Notes: generated by a model from the letters alone, not told the origin. A stretch of DNA of 64,000 nucleotides from Porites lobata (GCA_942486035.1 CALNXK010000566.1:21001-85000), one strand, 5' to 3'; positions 33,849-48,800 are shown, counted from the first letter of the stretch. Program-made: numbers and translations.

Positions 33849-36800
33849 CTAAGAGAATGAAATCATCTCATCTCGATTAGTGTTTTCTCTCGAAATGTTC
33901 TTTAATAAGAGGCCAAAGACACTTTTAATCCAAGATTGACCACACCTAGTATCTATTGTTACCACTGAGTGTGCGAAAAAATAATACAACTACATACAGT
34001 ATACAACCACAAACTGTCATTAATTTAAAAGGTTACTATTACAATTTGTCATCCACGTGCTGCGGCTTTAGCATCCTGTATCCTTGTTGAAGCAAGCCAG
34101 CAATTTTCTTGCCATCCATTCGCGGGTACGGAGAACCACCTGAAAATATAGGAATTCAAACAAACTACGTCTCCAGAACCTATTGCAAAAGAAACTTCCG
34201 CGACGAAGGCCATGATCCTTAATCAAGAAAAAAACAACAACTTACCTACAGTAAAAATCTCATAAAGAACAACGCCATAGCTCCAACTGCAAATAAAGTG
34301 CAAGCGTTGATTTGTAAAATAAAGAAAACATTAAGTACTCAATAATATTCAACATCAAAAACTGTATTTCCAGACAATTCAAAGTAGACAGACTGCAAAT
34401 TATCTTAGTTGCTAAAAAATATACATCTACGTGTCGCAACTGTTCATCAGTAGGATGCCTAAAATGCGTGAAATTCCACAATTGGTTTCGGCTCCATTAA
34501 ATCCTATACCAATTGCAGAACATTTTAGGAGGAGCCACCCACCATGTGAGCACAGTCACGGACAATGTATAAGTGAGGAAAATAACGCAAAGTAAAATTA
34601 AGACGTTGATAAACGAATTAAATGTACACGTCAATTAAATAAATAAACAAATAATGCGCGCGCTCAAAATAAAATTGTACGCGCACACGTACCGATATAC
34701 AACTGTTATGCCACTACTTGAGAAATTTCTGCAATTTGATTGGCTTAGAGCAGTGGTATTTCAGCTTAACTTGAAATACCTACATGTGAAAATTACAAAC
34801 CTTTTGTGGATAGTGGTATAAACAAATAATAGCATACTTTGCACGTGACATTCGGCACAAACACCACTCGTGATGTTCCAAAATTGTCTCAAATTTCATT
34901 TCTATTTACTCACACGTCACTCTTGGTGGTGTAAGTGTTAAACATCAACGCTTCATATGCAGTCCACTTGACTGGCAGACGTCCCTGGCGGTAGAAAGTG
35001 AGACGCAGAACGAGTGAAAAAGAAGTATTTGAAATTCTTTTTGAGATTAAGATTCTTAATATGTAGATTTATCCAGGGCTAAAAGCGAAGCTCTCCTTGA
35101 TATTGTTTCCTCAAAGAAAATACAAAATCGAGTACCGTATTTATTCGAATAAGCGCCCAACCTCGAATTAGCGCCCACCTCGAACAAGCGCCCATCCTAA
35201 AGGCAGAAAAAGTTAATAAGCGCCCAGCCTCGAATAAGCGCCCGCCCCACCACACCTTCCTCCCACTCCCACTCGAACTCAAATTAGCGACCACCCCTAA
35301 AATTGAATAAATACTAATAAGAGACTTCCGCGAAGACGGAGTTTTCTTCAAAGTATTTTACAGCAACCTTGCTTTGTTACATCTTCACGTTCTGTTATTA
35401 CCATTTATTGTTTTGTTGGAAAATACACATACTAAACTTGCTGAAAATGTTGAAAATTCAATAAGCGCCCAGCCTCGAATAAGCGCCCACTCTCAAGGTC
35501 CAAAAATTTAATAAGCGCCCAGGGCGGTTAATCGAATAAATACGGTAATACTAAAGACAGGGTGAAAACAACGGGAGCGGTAAAAACAACAACAGTATAT
35601 CTAATTAACAAAAAACAACTTTGCACTTGCAGCACACTTTTTTCTAATCAGCAAAAAACAACTTTGCACGTGCAGCACACTTTTTTGTACATTTCCTTGC
35701 TGTTGTTTTGCAAGACTAAAACGTGAAACTTTTTTTCACTTCCTATTTACACGTTTTATGGAGGAAATGTTTATGTTCCTGTTCACCCTGTTTTCCGCTG
35801 CCGCTCATTTTCATTTTGGTAGCCGCTACCATTTCTCATTTTCTAACCGTCGCTATGTAATTTTCATGTTTTTCTTCCAACGAAATTGGTCTCCGTTGTT
35901 ATTTATTTTTCGTTCTTGCTCTTTCTCTGTTATCTAAGTTAATGTAGACATTAAAATTTAGTGGAAAGAAAGACTCCTTTTTTTTCTTTTTTTTTGTCCT
36001 CTCTAAACGTGTCGGCGGCAATGTGATTTACCGCTTGCGCATATAACTTGAAACTACTGGCAGCCGACTGACAGCCCTGCCCGGTGAAAGCTTAGTTTCA
36101 ATTTTATGTTTGTAAGTGTACCATATTATATCAGCTTCTAAGTAGGGACAAAACGACTAGTCTTTTATCTGAGCCCGCGAGATGATCATGTGATAATTGT
36201 CAGCGGATGTCTGATTTTGACAGCTGTCGATTCATCCTCATACGTAGAGCTTACATAGCTGACAGGCTAGTGTCAATTTGTGCACGATCTAATGTGACAT
36301 TTGAAGTCAGTTTACATGAAGTGTACGTACGGGCGCGCGTACGCTATGCCATAACCAAATTTTCACGGATAGATAGTTTACCAAATTTTCGTAGCCATGG
36401 TGCTTCCCTATTAATAAGTAAAGTATAAGTCTGAGGATTCATATATAGAAGGCTACCTACTTTCGCAGGGAAGTACGTTAAAGACAATTAAGTTAGAGTA
36501 ATTATCAAGCAAAATAAGTATGAATTAAGTAGGTTTTAGAGTTCAAGGGTAGTTTGAAATGCCCGAAATCTGTGTGGCTACCTTAATGCGAGACAAACAC
36601 GATGGATAATATAATTTAAATCATTGTTTTTAAATTCTCTTCATCTTCAATTATTAATCTTATTAGTTCTTAACTCAGATACCCTTGTCTTTCTTTCATA
36701 AATATTCTCTTGCTGGACATCCCTGGCCATTCCAAAGTCAGTCACTTTACACGTTTCTCTTTCCCCAACTAACACGTTGCGAGCTGCTAGATCTCTGTGA

Positions 36801-39800
36801 ATAATCTGTAAGAAATACTTAACCAATCAATTAAATTTGTACTAGAGCAAAATTAGCCCATTTTGACCCATCTTCTAGACCACTGGCATATTAATTCCTC
36901 AGTCATTCATTAATTCATTTATTAATCAAAATACTTGCACATGTTTCGATAAGTATAGTTGGCATGGTTCGCTGCTTATTTTGCACAGAAATCTTAATTA
37001 ATAACTTAATGTCGATGACGTTCTTCATAGTATTTCCTAGACTTTCACAATTCTAAAAGCACTCAGATCCTTTGACTTACAGATCTTGATGACAGGTAAC
37101 TCATTCCATCAGCAATTTGCCAAGCAAACTTCATCAGCTGCTCTGACGTCAGACTTGTTTGGGGCTTGATATCCGGGTCTTTAAAATAAGTATCATTGAG
37201 TCCACGGCTCTTTCTCAGGTAGCCCAAGAGATCTCCATACGGGACATACTCGATCAAAACCAATAACGGCTCTAGAAAATAAGTCAAGGCACTTTACACT
37301 ATACGGGTTTTTCTATAATACCAGCAATAATTTAGAAACTGAAACTGAAACAGTTTTACATTAACTGTTAACTTCTAAAGATGTACGTTCAAATGCGTTC
37401 ATCATTAATATATATTTTACCAGTTTCAATAACACATCCCAGTAGGCGTATGACGTGTGGATGAGGTTTCAGCGTCTTCATTACTTCGAGTTCAGATAAC
37501 AAATCGCTTCTGTCAGACTCAGGAGAAGAAGCTAAAAATAATCAAACAAACCTGAGGATACAAGCGTTACTATTCAGTTTTTGGATAATGTTCCAACTTT
37601 TACAATTTTATAAAAAATCAAGAGGAAAACTCCCTTTTCCTTTGCTACTTATTGCCTCTAATCACCAATAATTAATGTCTTGTTTCAAAACGTTAGAATG
37701 TTTAACTCCAAATAAATCGTCGATAAAAAGCACAATTATTCTTAGAATTAATTTGATTCAGCTACAAAAGCTAGGTGTGGATTACCTTTAAGCATTTTAA
37801 CAGCAACTGGAGTGTTCCCTGGCCTCCCCCGAAGATCTATCGCGGTTCCTTTGGCAACCTGACCAAAGGTACCTTTACCGATAACCTTTTCTATGGTTAC
37901 TTAGTTTCGTGGAATTTCCCAAGAGCGGGTGGATGGATTAAGAGGCGCGTAATCAGTTCCCAGGGATGAACATTCCACCTGTGGGGTACCGAGTATCACT
38001 TTCTCTTTGCGCTTGCTTCCAAAGGCAAGTTCCTCTTTTAGGTCCATGTATTCAGTCTTACTTTGACGAGAATGTGATGGCTGGACTTCATCCATTGCAA
38101 TCTCATTCTGAAATTATTAAAACAATATCATCAATCATTGTTCTAATATAACTCGAATCTAAAGGACAAAATTAAGAATATTACATGCATGTAAATTATT
38201 TTCTGACATGTTTTTGACCCTAGGTGAAATTCTTATTTTATTTACAACAAATCCAATACACCAAACGTAACTCGAAATTCAATTTTCTCTTGTTTGACTG
38301 AAACACAAAACAGATAAAAAAAAAATTACTTACGTCATAAACCTCTGTATGGTCGCGTGGCAACGCATATGGTCTGAGAATACGAAAAGAAGAACGAAGA
38401 ATTACAAAACAAATAAAACATTTACTAACTTTCATTACAATTCATGGTCGATCTTCAAATTTAAGGGTAATTCAAGGTGACTAATGTTGCAGACACAGTT
38501 GGCTAAGGAATTTTGGCTAAAATCTAAAACACTAAACCATATTGTTCTTCCCACGCATTTAAACCAGAGGCTTAAAAGCCACCAAAAAATATTGCAGCTG
38601 CATAACCGTTACAGGTAAAACCAACATTCATACCTTTTCTGTCCTCTAAATCCTGTGAAAGAACACAAAAACATTTTAATATTCTATTAATTCCTTATTT
38701 ATTCAATAGATTTTGTCTATTTAATTTATTTTCTTACTTATTGTTTTGTGTCCTTGTTTTTGTGTGCTCTACATTTTGGGGCAAAATGGTTGGTTGACGT
38801 TAGAAAACTTACAGTCTAGTACTTTCCATAATCGCGAAAACAAGGAGCAAATGATAAGAAGTTTTCTATTACCTCTCTTGTGCTGCCAAACTATCACGAC
38901 TACAAGAAGGATATTAATGAATATAAGAACTCCAGTTACTGCTTTCCAGATGACCTCATTACACTGACAGCTTTCATTATCTGTGAATAGAACCATAAAT
39001 GAAAGTTAAACCTAAACCAACCTGTTGAGATTCTCGTAATCTGGAAGATATTCAGCATCCACTAACGTCACTTGGAGTGAAAAATCAACGTCTAACAAAT
39101 TATTTAAGCTTTTATAAAATAACTTTTAGTAGAACAGAGTCTTTTAGGTAAAAAATGTCGTTTTAGTACCGTGATCAAGTCACGTCTTCTCTCTAAAGTC
39201 ATCATAAGCCAATCATTACTCACGATTTAAAAGCGCCAAACTTTCTCAAAACTCAGTTCAGTCAAACGACAAACTGCAGCACTTCAAAACATGAGTTTTT
39301 GCACCCATTACGTGGTAACTTATGAAAGCTGTTTTACAGGAAAAGTCAAAACATATTCATGCGAACGTACAATGAAGGAATACGTTCATGGTTTGTTTAA
39401 TACAGAAGTAGAAAATTAAACCTCAAATTGTACGCAGCTGTATTTTGTTAAGCCGATCCGTAAAAATGTCGTGCTTACAGACGAAACTGGCAGCTATTGT
39501 AATGGAGGACCTCATTCACTTTTTACAAGCCGCAGTGGTTTAAGATCTGTTTTGTGGACTTTATCATGATCAAGAAATGCTGCGTTAACGATGTGGCTGC
39601 ATTTGCAAAGTTGTCGCACGTAACTTATGTAGTACGTACAGCGAAAGATGGAAATATGTCAGTGGTAGCTCTAAATTTGGAGAGAGGTTTCTTTGCCGTA
39701 GCCACATATTGGCGTTAATATTTGTCAATTTGTGAAGTCAGGTGGTTTGAGGTAGGTTTCGATAGGTTATGGCATCGATATTACTGAATAATTTGTGCAA

Positions 39801-42800
39801 ATGTTGGAAAAAAAACCAGCGCGAAACTCTGACATCTTTAATCATCGTTTACAGCTTGTTTACAACCTGCAGCGGCCCAATTTTGTGCCATAACTTGATC
39901 AGACATCTCTTTTTGAAACAATTTCTTTCATTCAGGATTTTAATTTTGACATAAAATAAATCAAGAATGCTAATTAAAATTGTCCATTTTTTTGCTGGTT
40001 GGCACATGATTAAGCTTTCCTAGAGACTTTCTACACCATTAAATTCACACAGTTGTTGTCTTTCTCTGCGATTTGGCATCGTCGTGAAATGGAAACTGTA
40101 TTCCACCAGCTTTGTACTTTACAACTTTTAAAGCTATGGCAGTAGCGAGTTGTAACGCTTTGTAATAAAATGTGGAAACCAACACTTTTTAATATTAAGA
40201 AGGGCTGGGTAAGTAACCTGTTCTGTTTTTTAGCCTTTCTAAAATCGTTGTTTGCAGAGCAATAGCCGGTTTTGTTTATGGCTCGTGGTCCGGATGCCAT
40301 TTTGGTTCTACTGGTATAATAAACGATAGGTTTTTGACCAATCAGATCGCACATACTATCTCAGTTATTTTATAAAATGACAATAAAATATGTCAAAGGG
40401 CTATACAGAGATTACAAACAGCGATAAAGCTCAAAGGAACTGGAATACAGTCAGCAACAGCCGCAAAGATGTTCTTCTTAGTTTGCATCTTCTCGACTGC
40501 TAGCTGCTTTCGCATATTCATTGCAAAAAGACTCTTAAATGTCATCTTTAACTCAGTCAATATTCTATATTTTTAAATGCCCCCAAATTTTGCATAAACT
40601 AGGGCCAAATATTCCCAAAAGCTTTCGAAAAACAATGAAATGCATTTTTGGAAGGGCGGTTGGGAAACACTGAGAGTAGCCATTACAGACTCTTCTTGTT
40701 GCCTGTAGCTGCTTTGCAAACGTTAAAGCCAGTACAAAAGGTAAGTAAAATTTCCGACTGATTTTAACAGTCATTATTATTCGTTCAAAATATTTGCCCG
40801 ATTCTGATTGGCTAAAAGCACACGCATAATTCACCATAACCAGCTAGTGATGACCAAATTTGGAAGAATTTTGCGCTTAATCAGCCGATGACGTCAAAAA
40901 TGCAGCTTTCTTGCAGGTTAATGCACCCTTACCCGAGGAGACCTGGGGACGAGGTTGAGTTATTTTAGTTGTGAAAACAAGAGTAATAACTAGGCTAAAT
41001 TATTCCTAAAAACATGGCAAAAACAGCAAGAAGACAACTCGAAGGGCGACATCTGCTATTTGGAGAATATTTGCGGAGCTGAACAACCCTAAACGTGCAC
41101 TATGAGTCTATCGAAGATGAACTTAACATCAATTGAGGTAAGCATGTTTTAGCTACGTTTTTAAACAAGGAATTATTTTGAATGAATAAGAAAACAATTA
41201 TTGAATTCGGCTTTCGTATCATATGAAGAATCATGGAGATCTCGGAGGGTGTTATCCGCCTCGGCCTACGGGCTCGACGGATAACACCCTCCTCGATCTC
41301 TATAATTCTTCATAAGGTATTCAGCCTCATTCATTGGTTGATTAACGCGAGGTGCTACTGCGATTATAAGACAGATCAAAGTCTCTTCCAGTGACAACGC
41401 TCACGTTCAAGTACGGCATTCTTCCCACTGTAGCCTAGTGGTGATAGTGGTGGTGGTGTTTTATACAAAAATAACAGTTAATTAACAGTTACGATATATT
41501 ACGCAAAGCGGCCATTGTGTCGAAGCTCTCACCACATAAATTTAAATAATCTTTTCCTAAGCTTTTTGTAGATTATCTTAACAGCGTCAGTCAAAGCCTT
41601 ATGAAGAGCTTTGCGAAGGTTTTCTTTGGGCACCCGAATCCGAGCTGATAATATTCGAGCAAAATGTGTTTACCTCACATTTATTAAAATTACATGACAT
41701 TGATTGTACAATGTACGAAATAAAACGTCACTTACGCCCCGAGGGAGATGGTGATGCTGTTGTTGTGGCTTTTTCTACAAGTAAACAGTTGAAAGCTAGT
41801 TACTCTCGTCGATGGTCGACACAACAGTCGTACGGAAAGGGGCCTGGGTTATATCACACGGAGGTACGCAGTGCGGAGAGTACGGACCTGCTCAGTACCA
41901 CCTACAGCTGTTCTCCTCGTCCAACAAAGAGGTATTTATACACCTACCTCAATTAAGGTTGCTCCCGTGAGGATCATTATGGATGATCCATATTTAAAAG
42001 CCTACTGTGCAATATGGTAGTCCCTTTTGTAGCGGAAAGTTCAGTCCTGTTCACGTTGATTGGAATAATGAAGACCATTTAAAACATTTGTTTCAAAGTG
42101 TTAAAGGGACTGGTTCACGATAATGCGCATGCGCACCGTTTGTCTCTTCAGAATAAATTTGTCGGGTCAACACTACATTGGAAATCGCCATTACCGGTAC
42201 AATCATTGAAAATCCTTCGTTTTATTCCGACATCCGTCGCTTTGGCTGTCCTAGTTATACTTCGGTAGTGGTGATTAACGTGTGGTTGTGTTGTTTGACT
42301 GGTTACGTTTTAAGAAGACGCAAAAAATAATGTTTTGATCATGGAGGTTCAGAAGAGCATCGTGGCCGTCCGGCAACAGGACGTTCTCAAGAGTCTTTGG
42401 AGATAGAGAAGCTTAGCCGATCGATCTGGTATGGTTCTAGGAGTAGTGTGTGGCTTACAAAAAGAATACACGACACTTGGAAAGTGGTTAAAGGCGTGAG
42501 TTCGTTCAACTTTGATTTGATTTTTGACTCCGACCTGTAGTTATACCGCAACAGGCCCCGCGATCTTCACCGATCTGGTAGACTTGAAATGTTCCTTGTA
42601 TCTTTGCTTTACGATCGTATATGTTTAAGAATTGATGTTTTTAAAATAAATTATTGCCTGAATATTCTGTTTATAATCTAGTTTCTTTATGTGTTCTACT
42701 CGATAACATTTGTTTTGCGGAACAGTACTGGCCCGATCCAACGCGAATGAATTTGTTCATTTGCTGATAAGCGATTGAAATTTATGCTCAATTAAGGATA

Positions 42801-45800
42801 ATCTTTATACTCATACGTTGTGTGTTTTTGTCAACAGTAAGGCGCTATTTGTAGGTATTTCTAGGTTTATATAAGGTGAACTGAGAGAACAGCAAGAATA
42901 TGTTTGTTTACAAATTTTGTTTGCCGATCGGTGACTGCTTTGTTAGCGTGGGTACGACCTCGTAAAAATACACGTTGGTAAATGTTTGTTTCAAAGCAGG
43001 ACAGGGCTGTAAATCTTATTCTTATCGGCTGCAACATATATCTGAGGAGTAGCAAAGAATAAACTTGAATTATGCGGATAAATAAAATCAAACCAAATGC
43101 ACGAAAATACTCTCGCGTCGCGGACAATTAATTTGAATTTTTTAAATTTACTTGCGTGCATCTAACTCGCTTCCGATTGGTTTAAAAACAATCAGCTACT
43201 GTCAGAAGTCACACATGCGCATTATCGTGAACCAGTCCCTTTAATAAAAAGTAAAGAAGGCGTTTAAGAGAGCTTTCAACTCAAACGGTTACATAAATTC
43301 TTAATCGTGAACGGCGAGCTGGAGAATTTCATCATATCTCACAGTAAGAAAAAATAAACTGCATTCTTTAACAGCATTAATTGAACAGGGTTTTACGGTT
43401 TCTTTAAACTGCGTGTCTGGTCCAGAATTCATTACTCTTTTTATCTTCTGCTTAAAAAAAATTGCCCGACACACACTTCTACCTATAAACTTCCCTTTGA
43501 GTGTCCCCACCACTCTACCCGAGTGCTTGACTCACCAACTTCGAGTATCACAGTGGCTGTAGCGGTCCCGAGAGAATTACTCGCAGAACAGGTATACAAC
43601 CCACTATCACTTGACTTGGTCTGACAAAATTTCCACGTTTTTCCTGTATGCAACGGTTGTCCACTGCTGTCATTTCCTTTGTACCATGTAACTGAAGGTG
43701 AAGGGTTTCCATCAACAGGGCAGGTGAGAATGGTAGGGTCTCCTGGTAAAGCTAGATGTGTTTTATTCCTCTCGATAACTTGTGGAGAGACTAAACGGAA
43801 GGAAAAGCAATTAGGTATTTTTTCAGAAAACTATAAATATCTGTACGTTTAAGTGGCAATGCACTCTTTAGCATATTTAGTTGCTAGGATCAGCGTATGA
43901 CCGAAGAGAATCAGGTCATCACATGCCATGTCACGACGGCCATACTGGTGTTTGAAAACAATGCAAACCGGAAAAATCCTGTTAATAGCAGTTAAACTCT
44001 TCAGTTCCAATAAATTTGCTTCGTTGCTGGTCTTTTTAGTGAAATTGCTGTAGTTCACAGCAACCAAGCTAAATACTTACGGTATACTTCTACAACAATC
44101 ACCACCGTCTGCCCATCACCAAAATAATTTAAAGGAGTACAAGCATAGTTTACTTGGATTGTTCTTTGAACTACCGATTTGACCTCTGCATAATCGATAG
44201 TTAGCAGGAGGTGGGCTTGCGCACTGCAGCTGAGGTTTAATGGTGTGTTCAAATCAACAATGTTTGCGCTTTTTGTCATTGTTGTGTTAAAAAGAGTAAA
44301 GTCTAAGGGGAGAAAAGATGTGTACATCCACTCGTTATTGTAAATAATCATTAATCGATTGCATTATTCGAATTATAGTTTGTACGTGTCTATTAATTCT
44401 CTCAACACAAAATTAAGGACAAATATGTAAGAGTTGTGAAAACAATAGAAAAGTGCAAGCCCACTTTACACAGACGAAGGAAATTAAACAAAATTGAACA
44501 AGTCATTTTTTGTTTTCTTTGAGGCCCTGAATCCAGCAGTACAGATGTTTTTGGGAATTTTTGGTTATTAGGCCATTTCCAAGTTGCCCCAGGCGTCTGT
44601 TTAAAAGCGAGGCTAAGTTCGAAGCCTTTATTATGAAAATTATTTTGTTATTCTAATGCCAATCAGACTTATTTTTAAAAGAAATGTTTGCTATTAGTGT
44701 CGCTTTTGAACTCGGAAAATTGCAAATTGGAATAGCCCACGTGCGATATATTTAAGAAATGGTAAACGTGCAGCGTGCAACCATGGAGTTATGGATGCAC
44801 GCGGGAGGTTGCTAAGCACGAAAGAAGCGTAAGAGTCGCACGAGGCGATAGCCGAGTGCGACTCTAGCTTCTTGAGTGCTTAGCAAACCTCCCAAGTGCA
44901 TCCATAACTCCATGGTTGCACAGCTGCAACGTTTACCATTTCTTTTATAACATAATCAAAAGAGAAAAACATTGTTTTCCATTTGCCTTCAGTTGAGTCA
45001 TCGGTCGGAGTTCATGTATGCTGCCAACTGCCCGCGCGTAAACAAATTATGTTCTATGTTTTTCAAAAACTTGCCTTTGAGTTTTTCTTTCGCTGAATCA
45101 GCCGTTCTCCGTCTTCAGGTAAATTGCAAAACGTTTTTTGTTGTTATTGTGAATGGCATCTGTCTACTTGCTCTTAATATTAGGGTAAAAACTTTGAGGG
45201 AAAACTATATCTGCAACTATAAACACCAACTAAAAAGACTCTAAAAAATAAGCTAAAACTAAATAAATGAAATAATTATCAAGCTTATTTATGTGACAAT
45301 TTTTGAAATAAACGTAAAGTAGGAATGAGAAAATTTGACAGTAATTCCTTTAGAATAACAGGTAACACTATTTTTAAAAAGAAATTAACTAGCTTTGTAT
45401 CGAAATCTGTCTGGGGAAATCCAGCTATGAAAGTCAACTGAAATTCGCCGACACACAGCCGGCGCTGAAGCTGTTGTTTTTCGACTGTTCCCTGAACGAC
45501 TGTTATGAATGAACACTGAGGAACAAAATAATACACACAGAAGTTATTTTTTGAAAAATTTATTTGAAAACCCAAATGTTTCTGTACTCAAATGAAATTC
45601 GCTTATTCCAGCGTTATGTGCCCGTTTAAACTCAACTAAAATTGTTAATCGATGCGATGAAAACTTCACAACAAAGCTGTCTCGAATTTTAACGTGTTTC
45701 CTAAAATATTTGCTTGAATTTAGCATCAGCTTGACCAAAAAGTCAATAACACAATGGTAATTGATAAATTTACATTTCAAACAGACTTTCTTCTCGATAA

Positions 45801-48800
45801 AAAAAACACACAAAATGTACCTCAAATCTTCGCTCCCTCGATTTTCCTCCTGCCGATTCTAGCCGCGAGGAAAACAGTGATTAATTCATCCAGGGCAAAT
45901 TTGTCGCTTGATCTTTTGTCTTTTTTCCTTCAAAACCACAGCTTAGTATTTTCTTCACCTTCCACTTTTCATCTGTGCATTTCATCGGTGTATTTTACCG
46001 TCGGGAGAGGAGATTTGTTGAATTTGCCTAAATTTTACCGCGCTAGCTCAGTTTCTTAGCGTGCACCCACGGGCAAATGGTAGTGGCTAACTGACCAATC
46101 AGAGCGCGCGATTTACTTTTGTTATGTTATAAAAAAAATTCTAACATGACTCAAAATTGCAATTTTTTCACAACTCCATTGTCTTGCAATTACCGGCATA
46201 AGAGACTTAAGCACAAAGAAAACAAAACGAAATATAGTAAAAGGACCAGAAGCCTCGGAGCCATGTTAGAATTTTACTATATCGAACGTGGGCTATTCCA
46301 ATCTAGTTCCGATTTGTTGTATAAGCACAGGCGGCCCAAACTCACGTTGCGAGAAAATGTTGTAATGTAATTTACATAACATAGGTGACGTGCCGGTGTC
46401 GCGTTACAGGCGACCGTTGAAAATATAAGAGGCTTTGTATGAGAAATATATTACTGAGATCTGCGAACGCTAAATAACGCTAAACCTTACTTTTTCTTAA
46501 ATGAAATGAATAAAAAATTCTTACCTACAATCTATTCCACTGCGTTTTGGTGTCTGTTCGTCGTTTGACTGTTTTTTTGGCTTTATTGCGTAACCGCTGG
46601 TTACTCCTTTCGTTCTATGCCTGTAACGCGACACCGGTGTGTCACCTATGTTATGTAAATTACATTACAACCTTTTCTCGCAACGTGAGTTTGGGCCGCC
46701 TGTGGTATTTATACCACAAAAGCTATTGACGCTTTACATTTGGACTTACACTCAACAGTTATGAAGACCGGCTTGCTGGACGCCTTTCCAATGCCATTGT
46801 CAGCGGTGCAAATGTACAGTCCTTCAGCACTTTTCCCACGGACGATAAAAGACTTGCTCATAACTTTGCTATTTTTCATCCAGGTAATGGTTGGTTTAGG
46901 ATTACCATCAGCTCTACAAGTGAGATTCACTGGATCACTCTCATTCACTGTCATGTTTTCAGAGATGTGAGTGATGTTTGGTGGATCTAAATCAAAGCCG
47001 AAAAACAGAAACGAAAACGTCATGTCACAAAGTAGAATTATGCTAATAAGCGACCCAACTGAAAATTGTAGTAAAGAGGTTGCAATGAGATATAAATTTT
47101 AGATTTAAAATTCGCTTAGCTATACGTTTTCAACTGAGAAACAACTAAATGCTTTAATTCTTGTTAAGTCAGACGAAGTTCCGGTTCAAAAACAATCAGG
47201 TTCAAAACAATTCAGTATAAACTTTTTTATCTTTGGTACACTAGGCAAAAATTAAACGGTGTAAATAATTTTTTTGCTTATTGCTTATTTCACTGCCCAG
47301 TCAATTGTTGGCCTCGCGTCTGTACATAACATGCCCAAACTTGTTTTGTGGCCTTATCCATACTCCTGAAACGTCCGTATCGACAATGGTTTCATCCTCA
47401 GACAGAGAATTGGTGTCGACTGCTGGTTTAGCATCAGCTGTACATATGAACTTTACAATCCAACCCAGACATATTTTGTTGGTTGTGTCATTTGCAATAA
47501 AATTGATATTGTCAGGTTTAACTGCAGAAAGACAAAAGGGAAAATTAAAAGAAGATCTGCAAAGAATAAAAATTTACGTTAAATTTATACTCAGATTTGT
47601 CTTTACTACGCTTCATTCCAACTTTCTCAGGATGGTGTTCCTTTACATCGCCGGCATTCAAGACAAAAAATATTTATAGATTTTTCCCATGAAGTCTTAT
47701 GGCCCTTCTTATTTGGCAATCATTTTTTTATTTATCATTGAGCTACCAAAAACTTGGATGACACTGTCCTTAAAATACTTGAAAGAGCGTCCGTTTCATT
47801 TTGTTTTCTATTATTCATTTAAAACAAAGAACATAATTTTTAGACTTTAGCTACTTTGACGCAAGAAACAGGCACTTTGATTACAGCCGTCAGTAAACTA
47901 AAGTTGATTACGGAACTCTCAACCTAACCGAGAAAAATCCATTTTAACTTCTTACATTGCACGTTAATGCTTGTAACTTTGACATCACTTCCACAAGTGT
48001 TGTTTGCAAAGCACTGGTACTGTCCGCTATCCGCTTTAGTGATACTAGTGATGTTTAGCCACCTATCCTGACTGATTACTCCACCGCCAATCTTTGACCA
48101 TGCAACAAATGGAGCAGGAAATCCCATCACGATGCAGTTCAAAGACACACCGTCACCTTCCTTGACAGTCCTGTTATCTACTTGATTTACAGACGCTGGA
48201 ACTAACAAAATAATGTACAACATTTTCTTTACTGTGCGACTACTATTACAGAGGCCACCTATAAAGTGGACCAATCGGATTGCAGGAAATATGAATTTAT
48301 TCCGAGAAAGTTGGGTGTCAATCATAATCGAAATAAACAACATGGATCGAAATCAACCAGTGACAACCTACAGACGTGACCTTTTGAACCCGCGGAGGAA
48401 AGCCCGTGTTTCCTGAGAGGTCGGTTAGAGTGAGTGACGGAGGCGAAAAGCGTAAACATTGGTTATAATTTTGACCTGAGATCGCATATCATTTCAAAGC
48501 GCGGCAATGGAAAATGCTGATGGATGACAAAATACCAGCTTGTGTCAAACGTATAATGTTTTCTGGGTGTTATACGTACAGTTTCGAAGAGAAAAACATT
48601 GTCTTTGACACATTTTGCTTCCTTGAAAAACGACGTTTGCTATCAATATTTAAATTTTGTGCTTCGTGTAACCTTTTTTTTTTACGATCTGTTGATTGGC
48701 CCACAACCAACTTTCTTAGAATGTATTGTTATTTTCCTCTTTTGCGATTGGTCAACTTTGTCTAAGTCGCCCCGGTTATAGTAGTCTAGGTAGCAGGCGC

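Noticed and set aside
47281..47679. Plus-strand 132-codon frame
   Set aside because: Antisense shadow of the decayed Ig exon on the minus strand.
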